DNA of 64,000 nt from Haloarcula sebkhae (GTDB taxonomy: Archaea > Halobacteriota > Halobacteria > Halobacteriales > Haloarculaceae): positions 62,001-126,000 of the forward strand of contig NZ_BMPD01000010.1 of assembly GCF_014647415.1 (NCBI RefSeq), given 5' to 3'. Each line of letters starts with the position of its first letter. Within the stretch, counting starts at the first letter, position 1. Position numbers and translations under genes: made by a program. This document shows, one piece after another, positions 26,921-36,183 of the stretch. Under the pieces are notes generated by a model. The model was not told the origin of the DNA. It did not search any database and saw nothing but the letters and a program-made list of their open reading frames with translations.

Positions 26921-27556
26921 AGGTGTGCTGGTCCGACACCGCACTCGTCGTCGCGATACTGTTTGCAGTGGTTCCAGTCCAGCATGCCCCAGCAGTCTCA
27001 TAGCAGTCAGTAGTACCTCCGAAGTTAGTGCTACGAGTTCCGCCGCTAGCAGTGCCGTGATTACTACTGTCTGTACTGTTGCCTCCCCCTAGACCGTCAC
27101 GAGTGCCACACCACTCGACTCCAGACATAGCAATGCCAGAACCCTTCCCCCGCCATACACGCGATCCTTCCAATCTGGACCCGTTTCGTCCCTTCTCCGT
27201 TCCGGCTTCGGAAAGAGCGAGAGTGCCGCCCAGTGGCGGCTGCCCGGGGGCAGAGCGCACACCAGCCAGCCATCCGTTCCTGCCCGGCCCGTCAGTCCCA
27301 CGCTGACACACGCTCGTCTCTCGCGTTCTCAGCCGCCCTGCCAGCCCAACGCTGTTATCCACCAGCCGTCCGTCTGTTTCGCCCGGCTGTCTGCCCCACG
27401 CTGCAAGTGGTCAACTGCCAGCGCAGTGCAGTCGTGTCCCTTGCGTCTCTAAGCGTGGTCGGGGTCTCAATGTGGGCGTCTTCTGCGTCGGGGAGTACTA
27501 AACAGAAGGGATGGCGACGATCAGACTAGCCGAAAACGCTCTCATAAGTCATCATC

Positions 27557-27664
27557 GTGGACCAGATTTGGACCTACGAATCTGGTGATCGAGTTAACGT
27601 CGCTATCGAGCTTGAGTCGGTGAGTGAGGCCAATGAATTGGCTGGAAAAGTCTGGATTGTCTAA
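27557..27664 (+). CDS. Possible 35-aa small protein
   Basis: A GTG start gives VDQIWTYESGDRVNVAIE..., an acidic beta-rich peptide in an otherwise gene-poor stretch, with a stop three codons upstream in frame. It may be a small protein or a gene fragment. Confidence 0.3.
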   Translation: MDQIWTYESGDRVNVAIELESVSEANELAGKVWIV

Positions 27665-27852
27665 GCACCGTTTAGTCCAGCGATCGGACCAAAGTATCTA
27701 ATCCTCAGAGAGCCCACCCAGTTCTCAGGCACTGAATGACTATGTCGAAAGCCTCTGTGAACTTCGATAAGCAATCACTGCTGTCGAGGCTGACGCCCAA
27801 AGATAGGTTAAATCATCGAATAGTAGAGTGGGAATGCTATCTAGAGACTAAA

Positions 27853-28503
27853 CTACCGTATTTCAGCAAGAATCTTACCCATACCGTCGGCATCTAGCTC
27901 GGCATCGTCGAGCCATTTTTGTAGCTGCTTTCGTCCGTAGAGAGTGACGTCTGAGTTGTCGGCGGCTTCTCTAGCGCTGTTGGTGTATTGTGAGGTGGTG
28001 ACTACAGCGGCAGTATCGAATTCGTATTCTGGGTTCCGCACTGTGGCACCGGTGTATATTTCTTGAACTGCGCTGTTACCAACCGGGTTCTGTTTATCGT
28101 AAGCTTTTGCTTGAATGCCGACTGTCTCCGATTCACGAAACCAGACGACGTCGACGCCTTGGTCACCGGAAGCTTCGGTGACCTGGGCTTCACCATCGAC
28201 TCGACTAAGAATCTCGGCGAGAATGTGTTCGAACTCGTATCCAGAAACAAGTTCCAGATCGGTGAGATCCATGTACCGGGGGGAACGAGCAGACGAATTC
28301 CTTGAAATGCTATCGTAGGCAGTAACTCGTTCAAGCTCTTCACGCACAATCGCGACGGCGCGGCCATGAGGGACCTCTCTGTCCCAACGGTCTTCGATGA
28401 GCGCCTGTGCTTGGGCGTTGACAGATGCGTCAGTCGTCTCTAAGAATTCCGCAAGTGAGTCCGAAGTTTGGAGTTGGTCCTTGAGAGTGTGCTGGTCGGT
28501 CAT
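27853..28503 (-). CDS. Mrr-type restriction endonuclease domain protein
   Basis: This 216-aa protein has a helical N-terminal part and a C-terminal Mrr_cat nuclease: YEFEHILAEIL (about 89-99), GDQGVDVV (about 113-120, catalytic D118) and QAKAY (Q131, K133), the PD-(D/E)XK variant of Mrr endonucleases. It ends with a short helical segment. Its ATG overlaps the stop of the Cys-rich gene by 1 bp, so it is the last gene of the three-gene operon. Mrr-type enzymes cut modified or foreign DNA and would be the effector here. Confidence 0.82.
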   Translation of the reverse strand: MTDQHTLKDQLQTSDSLAEFLETTDASVNAQAQALIEDRWDREVPHGRAVAIVREELERVTAYDSISRNSSARSPRYMDLTDLELVSGYEFEHILAEILSRVDGEAQVTEASGDQGVDVVWFRESETVGIQAKAYDKQNPVGNSAVQEIYTGATVRNPEYEFDTAAVVTTSQYTNSAREAADNSDVTLYGRKQLQKWLDDAELDADGMGKILAEIR

Positions 28504-30530
28504 TAATAATCCCAAATAAGCTGTTTTAGCATCCCTGCGCTGTGTCGATGAGCTTCTTCGTCAGATTGGATATCAAATACGATCAGTTTGTTGCGGCCAA
28601 GCAGTTGCTTTCCAAGAATCACCATGTACCTCTCGTTCCTTCCAGCCTTCACTGAGCGAAACTCTTCGACGACATTTTTTGGAATCTTTTCAGTGTCTGT
28701 CTCACCTATTGAACGACAGGCAGAGCACCATCCGTCATCTAATTCGTTGCTGGCGTAAGCTATGTCACAGGAACTGCAAACCTTGCGATGGGACTCACAC
28801 ACCTGCCCGGAGCCGACGATTTTCATGTTGCGATGTTCACTGCATAAGGCTTCGTTGCCGACTGAGCAGTGGACTACGTGCGTACTGCAGAAACCACGGC
28901 CGGTTTGCTCTAACTCATCAGAACACGGTGTGCAGTACTCGATGTGGGTATCGCAGAGAGTGTCACCGCACGTGACACAGGCATCACCGTGGTCGGAACA
29001 AACGCTATCTCCACATTCGTTGCACTGTCTGACGTGCGCTTGACAACGAGTGGATCCACAATGGTCACAGGACTCAGTATGAGTGTCGCAATGATAGGTA
29101 TCGCAGTCTGTGCAGTGCGTTAGATGCGTGTCACAGTGGAATTCGCCACAGGTATCGCATGCTTCACCACACAACCGGCACTCTGTACCGCCACAGGCTT
29201 GACATACCTCACTGTGGTCAGCACAGATCGGTGAGTTACAGGATGAGCATGTCTGCCGACAGTCGCTGCACACGGGCTCCCAGCAAATTTCGCACTCAGA
29301 GAATGTAGAATCTCTTTCACAGGCGTCGCAGTACGATAACCCGCAACTACGGCAGGTTGTCGCGCATGGATCACCCACGAGATGCCCATTCACACACAAC
29401 TGTGGTAGGACTCCATTGGTGAGATCTTGTGAGCAGACTTCACAATCCAACCCTTGGAAGTCATCGGTAGCGGGGAGATACGACACTTCAATGTTCTGCT
29501 CAGTGTGTGACGATTTTATTTTCAGTGCCAGTGTGCCACGGGCATACGTGACTTCGGTGACGCCGAGCAATGACACATCAATGTCGACCTCATTCCGTTC
29601 GATTACTTCATCAATTTCTTGACTCTCCTCTGAATCTAATTCGCGTTTTTTCTCCTGTACCTCCCCCTTGAGCTGTTCTAACTCTTGTTCAGCTTCCTTT
29701 CGGTTCTTGATGTACCTGCGACGCGTCTCATCCTTTCGCGCTTTTCGGCGCTTTTTCTTCCATTTTTGAATTTCTTTCTCTTGCTCACTGATCTGGCTAT
29801 CAAGCTCGCTCCGGCGTTGTTCGTACCAGTCACTAATTTCAGCTATCCGTTCGCCCGCAGTCTCATCAGCCTCTTCGCGAATATCGGAGACGATAGGCCT
29901 CGAGCGGTCAATTACCGCCTGCTGTGCTTCCTCAAAGGCCTGTTGAACCTTCCTCTGGGAGATATCGCGTGCGGTGTGTTCGTTGTTCTGTTGGAGGAGT
30001 TGCGGGAGATGTGCCGTGAGCCGGGCAGTAAGGTCTGGGAGCCGAGCCCCGTTCTCTGGGTCAACCGTCACGGAAAACATCTCCTCAGTGTGGAACGATG
30101 AAGGTGTCTCGAACTGCACTTGGAAATGGAACGCCAGCGCAAAGTCGGATGTTCGTTTGCTGAAATCAGTGACGCTCACACTCAACGACGATTCTTGCAG
30201 TACTAATGGAGATTTGACCTGTAATTCGTCTTCAGTTAAACGCAATTGTCCAACTGTGCCCGGTTGCTCCACTAAATCCAGGAGCGCTGAAAACACACGC
30301 GTTCCTGGTTGGACGAGCAGGTCACCAGCGCCTAATTCGCGATCTGCGGGGTCGAATACAAGGGTGCCGTTTTCACGGTCCAATCGGTTAGCGAGTTCAC
30401 GTGGGAATGTGACCTGCCACTTTGCACTGTTAGATTCGTCAACCTCTGCACCGTAGTTTTCCAGTACTGTCTTTGTGAAACGCTTGATATTGACGCTATT
30501 CAGGATTGAAGTATCTACTTCTGAGTTCAT
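28503..30530 (-). CDS. Large Cys/His-rich coiled-coil protein of the SNF2-Mrr operon
   Basis: This 675-aa protein has three parts. Residues 1-200 are an N-terminal beta-rich domain. Residues about 230-310 form a highly charged coiled coil rich in Glu, Lys and Arg. Residues about 375-595 are an array of roughly eleven C-x2-C-G...C-x2-H units (for example CDTHIEYCTPC), likely stacked zinc fingers. The last 75 residues are again globular. No family is recognised. It lies between a SNF2 helicase and an Mrr nuclease, suggesting a scaffold or sensor that binds DNA through the zinc array. Confidence 0.7.
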   Translation of the reverse strand: MNSEVDTSILNSVNIKRFTKTVLENYGAEVDESNSAKWQVTFPRELANRLDRENGTLVFDPADRELGAGDLLVQPGTRVFSALLDLVEQPGTVGQLRLTEDELQVKSPLVLQESSLSVSVTDFSKRTSDFALAFHFQVQFETPSSFHTEEMFSVTVDPENGARLPDLTARLTAHLPQLLQQNNEHTARDISQRKVQQAFEEAQQAVIDRSRPIVSDIREEADETAGERIAEISDWYEQRRSELDSQISEQEKEIQKWKKKRRKARKDETRRRYIKNRKEAEQELEQLKGEVQEKKRELDSEESQEIDEVIERNEVDIDVSLLGVTEVTYARGTLALKIKSSHTEQNIEVSYLPATDDFQGLDCEVCSQDLTNGVLPQLCVNGHLVGDPCATTCRSCGLSYCDACERDSTFSECEICWEPVCSDCRQTCSSCNSPICADHSEVCQACGGTECRLCGEACDTCGEFHCDTHLTHCTDCDTYHCDTHTESCDHCGSTRCQAHVRQCNECGDSVCSDHGDACVTCGDTLCDTHIEYCTPCSDELEQTGRGFCSTHVVHCSVGNEALCSEHRNMKIVGSGQVCESHRKVCSSCDIAYASNELDDGWCSACRSIGETDTEKIPKNVVEEFRSVKAGRNERYMVILGKQLLGRNKLIVFDIQSDEEAHRHSAGMLKQLIWDY

Positions 30531-30597
30531 ACGTCCCTCCGCATCACAGCGTTCAGAATCTGTGACCGCAGATAATTTGTGTAGAGATATCTAGAGG

Positions 30598-32385
30598 TCA
30601 TGCCTTGTTATCTCCTGTCTCAAAGCCGTCGAACACTTCTTCGTTAAACTCTTGAGCTTTCTTTGCGGCCTCTTTGTCCTCTTTGAGGTCAACAGCCATG
30701 TCTTCAAAGTTATTCTCAAGTTCTTGCTCTGAGCCGGCTTCAATGAGTTGTTGGAGGACCTCCTGTTCGAACTGCCCACTGGACTGCTCTCGCTCAGAGA
30801 GAATTTCCTTTAGCCCCCCGACAGTTTGGTGGAAAACGTCGATTTTCCCGTAAAGCTTTTCCAGAACGTAGTCTTCTACCGTCCCCTCCAACGCGAGGTT
30901 GTATACGTAGACGTCTCGGTCCTGACCGATTCTATCGATGCGTCCAATCCGTTGCTCAACGCTCATCGGGTTCCAAGGGAGATCGTAATTGATGATCACG
31001 TTGCAGAACTGAATGTTCCGACCTTCGCTAATTGAGTCGGTGGTGACGAGGACACCCCCACGTTCCCTGAATCGCTGAATCTGGTTGTCTTTCTCTTCGC
31101 TTGACAATGATCCGCTCACACGGTGTACTGGGACATCGTTGCCGCCAGCGCCTGCATGTAGCGCGTCCACGATAGCGTCTTGTGTGGCGCGAAATTGGGT
31201 AAATACGATTGTCCGACCAGTATCCATCCGCTGGTTTACACTACGGATAATTTCCAAGAGCTTCTCCTGCTTCGTGGTTCGGTCGATTTGCCGTGCCTGC
31301 TTTGCAATTGAGAGGAGCTCATCGCGCTCTTGACCTCGCACATCTCGTCCATCACCGTCCAACCATTTTTCAACAGTACTGAGAACCGCCCACGGTGAGC
31401 TCACAACCTCTTTCTGCAGCATCAGCATTACGAGGTGCTGTCCGGCCTGTTTTGAGTAGTGATTTTTTACATAGTCTGTGACAGCACTGTACAGGGATTG
31501 CTCCTGCCGACTGGGTTTGAATGTCTTTGTCCGCACTTGGCGATCGGTGAAATCAATCGCGGTGTCCCCACGCTTGTGACGAATCATCACTGACCGAAGT
31601 TGGCGGTTCAGTTCGGCAGCATTTTGCACCCCGTCGGAATCGTCGTTCGGAAGATATCGCCGTTCAAATTCACTCTCGGTGCCAAACAGCCCGGGCTGAA
31701 TTAGATTTGTCACATTATATAGGTCTGTAATGTCGTTCTGAACGGGTGTTGCAGTAGCGAAAAAGGCATATTGATATTCGATGTCGTCTACGAAGTCGTA
31801 GCGGTTGGTGTCTTGGTTACGCAGATAGTGTGCTTCGTCGACAATTAGTGCGTCCCATGAACGCTTCTGAATCTCGTTGGCATAGGAATCCCGCTTTGCA
31901 GTGTCAATGCTGGCCACGATTTTATCATACTCATTAAAACCTTCGAACCCATCATCATAGTTACAAACAAACTCAAGTCCGAACTTTTCACGCATCTCTT
32001 TCTGCCATTGCGTCGCGAGCTGTGCTGGTGTGAGGATTAAGAACGTATCATGAGCCTCACGAAACACCATCTCTTTCAGCACCATCCCAACTTCAATCGT
32101 TTTTCCCAACCCAACCTCATCTGCAAATAGTGCTTTTCCGTCCATCTGGAACAAAGCTCGATGTGCGGCGTCCAGTTGATGTTCCAGCAGCTGGACTTGA
32201 TCCGAAATCTCTTCGAGAGATTGTAGCTCTTGTTGGCTTTGTGCGATTGAAAGTCGGTTTGCTTCGATATTAAGCAGATGGTCTGAAAGATCTTCGTCAG
32301 TCGATGTGCCGATCTTATCGAGTATGTCGGGGGAGTCTTCTAACTCGAAAGTGGTGTCGACGAGCGATTGGTCGTCTGTTGCCAT
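30598..32385 (-). CDS. SNF2-family helicase/translocase
   Basis: This 595-aa protein has the superfamily 2 motifs: I DEVGLGKTIEVG (about 89-100), II LIVDEAHYL (about 176-184), III ATATP (about 205) and VI SVEQRIGRIDRIGQ (about 476-489). It has no accessory domain beyond an N-terminal helical part and a C-terminal coiled coil. SNF2 translocases appear in several defence systems, moving along duplex DNA to control a nuclease. It starts the operon followed by the zinc-rich protein and Mrr nuclease, with a 67-bp gap. It is not accompanied by DISARM core genes. Confidence 0.88.
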   Translation of the reverse strand: MATDDQSLVDTTFELEDSPDILDKIGTSTDEDLSDHLLNIEANRLSIAQSQQELQSLEEISDQVQLLEHQLDAAHRALFQMDGKALFADEVGLGKTIEVGMVLKEMVFREAHDTFLILTPAQLATQWQKEMREKFGLEFVCNYDDGFEGFNEYDKIVASIDTAKRDSYANEIQKRSWDALIVDEAHYLRNQDTNRYDFVDDIEYQYAFFATATPVQNDITDLYNVTNLIQPGLFGTESEFERRYLPNDDSDGVQNAAELNRQLRSVMIRHKRGDTAIDFTDRQVRTKTFKPSRQEQSLYSAVTDYVKNHYSKQAGQHLVMLMLQKEVVSSPWAVLSTVEKWLDGDGRDVRGQERDELLSIAKQARQIDRTTKQEKLLEIIRSVNQRMDTGRTIVFTQFRATQDAIVDALHAGAGGNDVPVHRVSGSLSSEEKDNQIQRFRERGGVLVTTDSISEGRNIQFCNVIINYDLPWNPMSVEQRIGRIDRIGQDRDVYVYNLALEGTVEDYVLEKLYGKIDVFHQTVGGLKEILSEREQSSGQFEQEVLQQLIEAGSEQELENNFEDMAVDLKEDKEAAKKAQEFNEEVFDGFETGDNKA

Positions 32386-32597
32386 CTAATTACGATATAG
32401 AATCATTAGGTGGAATTATAAGTTGTGGCTGGGAATGTCACCTCGATTGCATTTCCCGGTCCTATACCCCTCTTATCGGCTGTAACTTAATTTAAGCTCA
32501 ACTGCTAGGGGGAGGTCTTTTTATATACCGGCCACTGTGAGAGCGTTTGGATATTCGCAGCCACTGGGTGGGGCTGCCGTCAGTTGAGACAGGGCAC

Positions 32598-32735
32598 CTA
32601 TTTGCCGCCGTGTGGTTGGCCTTGGAAGACCTCACCACTGGTCTGCGCCTGTCGGTGCTGGGCACGAACGTCTGGTTGGTCGTCGGCTTCGGTATCTGAA
32701 GACTGTTCGTCGACGGACTGCTGGTCAGTGCTCAT
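32598..32735 (-). CDS. Small acidic protein, 45 aa, with a truncated second copy at 56.7 kb
   Basis: The frame begins MSTDQQSVDEQSSDTEAD and ends EVFQGQPHGGK. It is hydrophilic and probably disordered. Its first 11 residues and about 60 bp of leader are repeated at 56.7 kb, where the frame diverges after MRTEQQSVDEQ. Conservation of the leader and start suggests a genuine gene. No function can be proposed. Confidence 0.5.
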   Translation of the reverse strand: MSTDQQSVDEQSSDTEADDQPDVRAQHRQAQTSGEVFQGQPHGGK

Positions 32736-32800
32736 GATCGGAAAACCTCTCACCCGGCAGGGGGTCACAAAATTGGTCCTAATACTGCCGTCAGGCTAGC
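32703..32800. repeat. Direct repeat, left copy
   Basis: It is similar to 56727-56825 over about 98 bp, including CTGTTCGTCGACGGACTGCT, CCTCTCACCCG and GGTCACAAAAT. Both copies have the same orientation and bracket about 24 kb of the defence island. Confidence 0.65.
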
Positions 32801-32891
32801 ATCGCTACAGTTCCATGCGCTTGGAATGAATTTCCTACAAATGTCGGAGTAGCACGTAGCTACAAGTCCTTGGTCGTCAACTACTCGCTTT

Positions 32892-34172
32892 GTGGAGGAC
32901 TTAGACTCCCGATTGGAAGAATTTGCCAGTGAGATACAGAGGCTGTCCACAGATGCTGAACACCCGAAAACTGCATTTGAACTATTGGGGGTGGGGCAGT
33001 ACGAAGACGCTTGGCAGTCATATCTCCAGTACTTTTTGACCCCAGACCAAACACATCAATTTGGAGGGGAATTTCTGAGGCGGTTCTTCAGTCTTCTCAG
33101 TAACAACGAGGTGATGTCGTTTTCACCTCCAGAGGCAGGCCTCCGGCCAGACCAAGGTATTGAGGTCACAGCGGAGCGTCAATCTTCAGACGACAATCGG
33201 CCTGATCTCATCATCACAAGTGGCTCCGAGTGGTTCCTTTGTATCGAACTGAAAGTGCATGCCTCAGAAGGAAGAGGAGACCAGCCCCAGACCATCCGGT
33301 ATGCCAACGACGAACACATCGTTCCTGATGGGGTTTCAGCCTATGAGGACGGGGATTTCATTTATATTAAACCGAGAGAAGCTACACCTCCGGCTTCAGC
33401 GTCATTTTCGGACCTCGCTTGGGGGGAAGTCCAATCGGTCGTTCAGGATACGCTGGCAAATATGACCGAATACGCCCCGGCACGAACAATCGCACAGCTC
33501 TCAGACTTCTCGACGCTCATCGATTCTCAGCTATCCATGACAGAAATAGACGAAGATACACGACAGCGCAAAGACCTCTACTTCGAGTACCGCGACGAAA
33601 TCACCGAAGCCGAGAATGCCATCGAAACGTTCGTAAAGAGTACTTTACAGCAGAATTGGCGACAGGCACTAGAGGGAGCGTACAAGCCAGGCAACGATCA
33701 AGAAATAGAGTGGCAGTACGGCGCCATCGGAAAGGGATACGGTCAAGTTCGCACCCCTCGCTGGGTGTCGGCCAAATCCGGTTCAGAGGAACTCGATATT
33801 CACTGGGAGCACAAACCTACAGAGGACGACTTCACGAAGGGGCAGCTTCGGTTCATACTTGAACTGGAGGAGCCAGACCGCTCAACAATGGACAACGACA
33901 GCGGCGAACGGTACCAGCAATTTCGAAGCGATATTCTCGCCCAAATTGAAACTGCAATTCAGCCGGCTGAGAACCCACGCTGGGAGGAATTAGATGTCTC
34001 TCCAGGCCGGTCGCAAAAGAAGTTAGCTCGATTCGTATATGAGTACCAGCCTGGTGATGAGAACGGGTACTATCAAAGCCTTCAGTTCGCATTAGAAGAC
34101 TCAGAACCGGTCTCCCGACTTGTGACGGAAATTCTGGACGCCGAAGACTACACGCGATACTTGAAAGAGTAG
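32892..34172 (+). CDS. PD-(D/E)XK nuclease-family protein
   Basis: This 426-aa protein carries a nuclease core of the PDDEXK_4-like kind: RPDLIIT (D105), CIELKVHA (E119, K121) and the trailing QPQTIRY with Q131 and Q133. The rest is helical and charged (about 220-300) and beta-rich at the C-terminus. Such nucleases are common in defence islands and phages. The GTG start at 32892 follows an AT-rich stretch. It stands alone, co-directional with the CoiA-like gene 120 bp downstream. Confidence 0.75.
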   Translation: MEDLDSRLEEFASEIQRLSTDAEHPKTAFELLGVGQYEDAWQSYLQYFLTPDQTHQFGGEFLRRFFSLLSNNEVMSFSPPEAGLRPDQGIEVTAERQSSDDNRPDLIITSGSEWFLCIELKVHASEGRGDQPQTIRYANDEHIVPDGVSAYEDGDFIYIKPREATPPASASFSDLAWGEVQSVVQDTLANMTEYAPARTIAQLSDFSTLIDSQLSMTEIDEDTRQRKDLYFEYRDEITEAENAIETFVKSTLQQNWRQALEGAYKPGNDQEIEWQYGAIGKGYGQVRTPRWVSAKSGSEELDIHWEHKPTEDDFTKGQLRFILELEEPDRSTMDNDSGERYQQFRSDILAQIETAIQPAENPRWEELDVSPGRSQKKLARFVYEYQPGDENGYYQSLQFALEDSEPVSRLVTEILDAEDYTRYLKE

Positions 34173-34294
34173 ACAAGCACAGGTCACGTCGAACATGAGG
34201 TTCAGGGTTACATGACCTCCTGTCGACTTAGTGACTGTAGCGTCATGAGGCATACATGAAACGCATTTACTGTGGGATGTCGTTGCAGTGAACA

Positions 34295-35551
34295 ATGCCC
34301 TTCATCGCGGTTGACCCTGTTGACAACCGACCCCGGATTCCAGTCGGTGTTGGTGATGATGAGGGGGTCCAGTGCCCTGTTTGTCAAGACGCCCTCCGCG
34401 TCCGGGACGGACCCAGTATTGCCCGGCATTTCTATCACCCACCGGACTCAGACTGCTCAGGAGAGTCGCCGCTCCATCTTCGGATGAAATCAATCGCAGT
34501 CGACAAAGTTCAAAAGGAGTACCCAGATGCGACCGTTCACGTGGAATTTGTAACCGACGAAGTACCCCGACGTGCGGATGTCTTTGTGGAGTTCGAGCAC
34601 CCGAAGCGACCACTTGGTAGTGGCATCGCAGTTGAGGTCCAGTATCAAAACGAACAGAAAGACTTCGTCGAGACGACCGCCAGCTATCTTGATGGCGGAT
34701 GCAGTGTTATCTGGTTGTTTGAGGAGAACTATGTCGGTACACACCCAGACTACGAAGATGTCGAGTTACCCGAACCATTGCCTGTGTGGCCGTTCGGTGT
34801 TCCCCACGGTGAGCCAGAATCGCCCGACACGCCAATCCCAGACTACCTTGGTGTGACAGAAAGTGAACTGATAGAAGCGCTGCCAAACCATGTCGATGGA
34901 CAGGTAACGCTGACTGATTTCCCTGCTACGCCTGAAGAGGAGGAAGAAGCCGACCCGCTACCGGAGTGGAGTCGAGAGAAAGCATTGCGACTTAGCCTTT
35001 CAGTGGACTGTCCTGGTGTTCAGGCAGTACATCGAGCGTGGCTTGAGGGAAAGATCCAACATGAGATCAAGTCACATCGAGGAACCCTCGAAGACCGCCG
35101 GGACATAGTCGAATCGGAAGCGCGTACCACATACTTCTCACATCGGTTTACCCGAGACGATGGGGATACGTTCGAACTCAGCGTTGGTGTGACATCATCT
35201 GAGAACGGTGAATTGATTATTCGAAGCTACAGCGGAACAGGGGAGAATAAACTTAGATCACCAGCTGGCACGAGTATCGCGACATCACTGACGGAGTTTG
35301 CAATGGATATCTGTTATGTACTCGAGTGCATCGATTCTGCAACTACAGAAGAGTGGTCCAAACAAATCGATTCAAAGCTGTGCGAATTGTGTTATGTAGT
35401 CTCTCCAGCCAGCACCGAAGCAGCCAGCGTTAAGTTAGAGGGTGAAAACAACACCATGGAACTGCCATTTAGCCAGTCCCACAGACAACCACTTCTGGAA
35501 CTCTGTGCGAAGGTTCGACTCTGGCATGATTGTCAGCGTGTGCAGCTTTGA
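34295..35551 (+). CDS. CoiA-like nuclease-domain protein
   Basis: This 418-aa protein has the CoiA layout: a zinc site C27PVC30 with H45/H48/C54 (ARHFYHPPDSDC), a helix ESPLHLRMKSIA, then a nuclease core with RRADVFVEF (D95) and IAVEVQYQ (E114, Q116). CoiA proteins are known from competence operons of Gram-positive bacteria but are also frequent next to restriction systems. Here a DNA-processing or defence role is more likely than natural competence. The C-terminal 200 residues are not recognised. Confidence 0.72.
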   Translation: MPFIAVDPVDNRPRIPVGVGDDEGVQCPVCQDALRVRDGPSIARHFYHPPDSDCSGESPLHLRMKSIAVDKVQKEYPDATVHVEFVTDEVPRRADVFVEFEHPKRPLGSGIAVEVQYQNEQKDFVETTASYLDGGCSVIWLFEENYVGTHPDYEDVELPEPLPVWPFGVPHGEPESPDTPIPDYLGVTESELIEALPNHVDGQVTLTDFPATPEEEEEADPLPEWSREKALRLSLSVDCPGVQAVHRAWLEGKIQHEIKSHRGTLEDRRDIVESEARTTYFSHRFTRDDGDTFELSVGVTSSENGELIIRSYSGTGENKLRSPAGTSIATSLTEFAMDICYVLECIDSATTEEWSKQIDSKLCELCYVVSPASTEAASVKLEGENNTMELPFSQSHRQPLLELCAKVRLWHDCQRVQL

Positions 35552-35671
35552 TCGGTTGTTAGATCACGTTAGCTAAACGAGTAGATGAGTTGGAGTCGGC
35601 AATTGAACGCACTAACGATGTGATTGCTATGCTTGTCGCCGGGAGGTCTCGCCAACCGACGAGGTAATTGC

Positions 35672-35822
35672 TGGGGGAGCCATCTGGATCTCCCTCTGAG
35701 TTTGACTCTGGTGACACAGCTTACTACATCACGTTGAGCTTGGACCGTAGTTGGCCGCTCGTTGAGCGCATTAGCTTGTCATCTGGCTAAGAATCCCTTC
35801 GAGCTCATCGAAACACGTCAGG
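35672..35822 (-). pseudogene. Second remnant of the radical SAM gene (C-terminal fragment)
   Basis: On the minus strand the fragment reads MRSTSGQLRSKLNVM, then a stop and AVSPESNSEGDPDGSP, matching RSTSGQLRSKLKAMQQAVSPEAFSG of the pseudogene at 39886-40859. It contains stop codons and is only about 150 bp, so it is a decayed duplicate. Confidence 0.6.
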
Positions 35823-35861
35823 ATTGGCAGTTAGACAGTGAGCTACTCGGGGTTCGACCGG

Positions 35862-35987
35862 TCAGAACTTTCCATCACAAGCCGGACAGGTGGGTTCGTC
35901 ACCATCTGTTGACGGCACCACGCTGAGCTGGCAGTAGTCACACCACAACCGTCGCTCGTGGGTCCCATCTGGTGTGTTGTGGGTCAT
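35862..35987 (-). CDS. Small zinc-ribbon protein, 41 aa
   Basis: The frame MTHNTPDGTHERRLWCDYC...CPACDGKF has CDYC and CPAC pairs 14 residues apart, a compact zinc ribbon. It is too short for normal gene calling. An inverted-repeat element lies 43 bp upstream of its start, as one does upstream of the zinc-ribbon gene at 23880. Function is unknown. Confidence 0.6.
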   Translation of the reverse strand: MTHNTPDGTHERRLWCDYCQLSVVPSTDGDEPTCPACDGKF

Positions 35988-36029
35988 GACTGGGCATACG
36001 TCCGTTGGAGGCAAGAGTTTCACTGCTGG

Positions 36030-36070
36030 TTAACCAACACACTAAGGCCGGACATCTCCGTGTTGGTTAA
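36030..36070. promoter_or_regulatory. Inverted-repeat element (copy 2 of 3)
   Basis: TTAACCAACAC (36030-36040) and GTGTTGGTTAA (36060-36070) are perfect 11-bp arms with a 19-nt spacer. Measured from the shared core TAACCAACA, the spacer is 21 nt. It lies upstream of the 41-aa zinc-ribbon gene. Confidence 0.6.
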
Positions 36071-36183
36071 TTCGGCATCGGCGAGGGGTGTCGATTCAAA
36101 AAACTGCATTACTGGCTGGTCGATGACACTTTCGAGACGGTGATGCTGCACCATATGTACAGAGACTCCGCATGAAAAGACAG

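Larger units (their letters stand above)
26322..27852. other. 1.5-kb gene-poor region with structured elements
   Basis: No substantial protein-coding gene is supported here. The region contains the promoter of the OB-fold gene, a structured RNA candidate (26782-26920), three loosely similar blocks ending in CC(C/A)ACGCT at about 27290, 27337 and 27385 and a possible 35-aa frame at 27557. GC content falls sharply after 27.5 kb. Confidence 0.5.

Noticed and set aside
27736-27897. 53-codon frame on the plus strand overlapping the Mrr gene end
   Set aside because: It runs antisense into the well-supported nuclease gene and lacks coding character.
27853-32385. DISARM or BREX assignment for the SNF2 operon
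   Set aside because: The core genes (drmA/drmB with DUF1998, PLD nuclease, pglX/pglZ/brxC) are absent.
35840-35865. tRNA-like T-arm GGGGTTCGACC
   Set aside because: No acceptor stem, D-arm or anticodon arm can be folded around it; no tRNA gene was found in the window.
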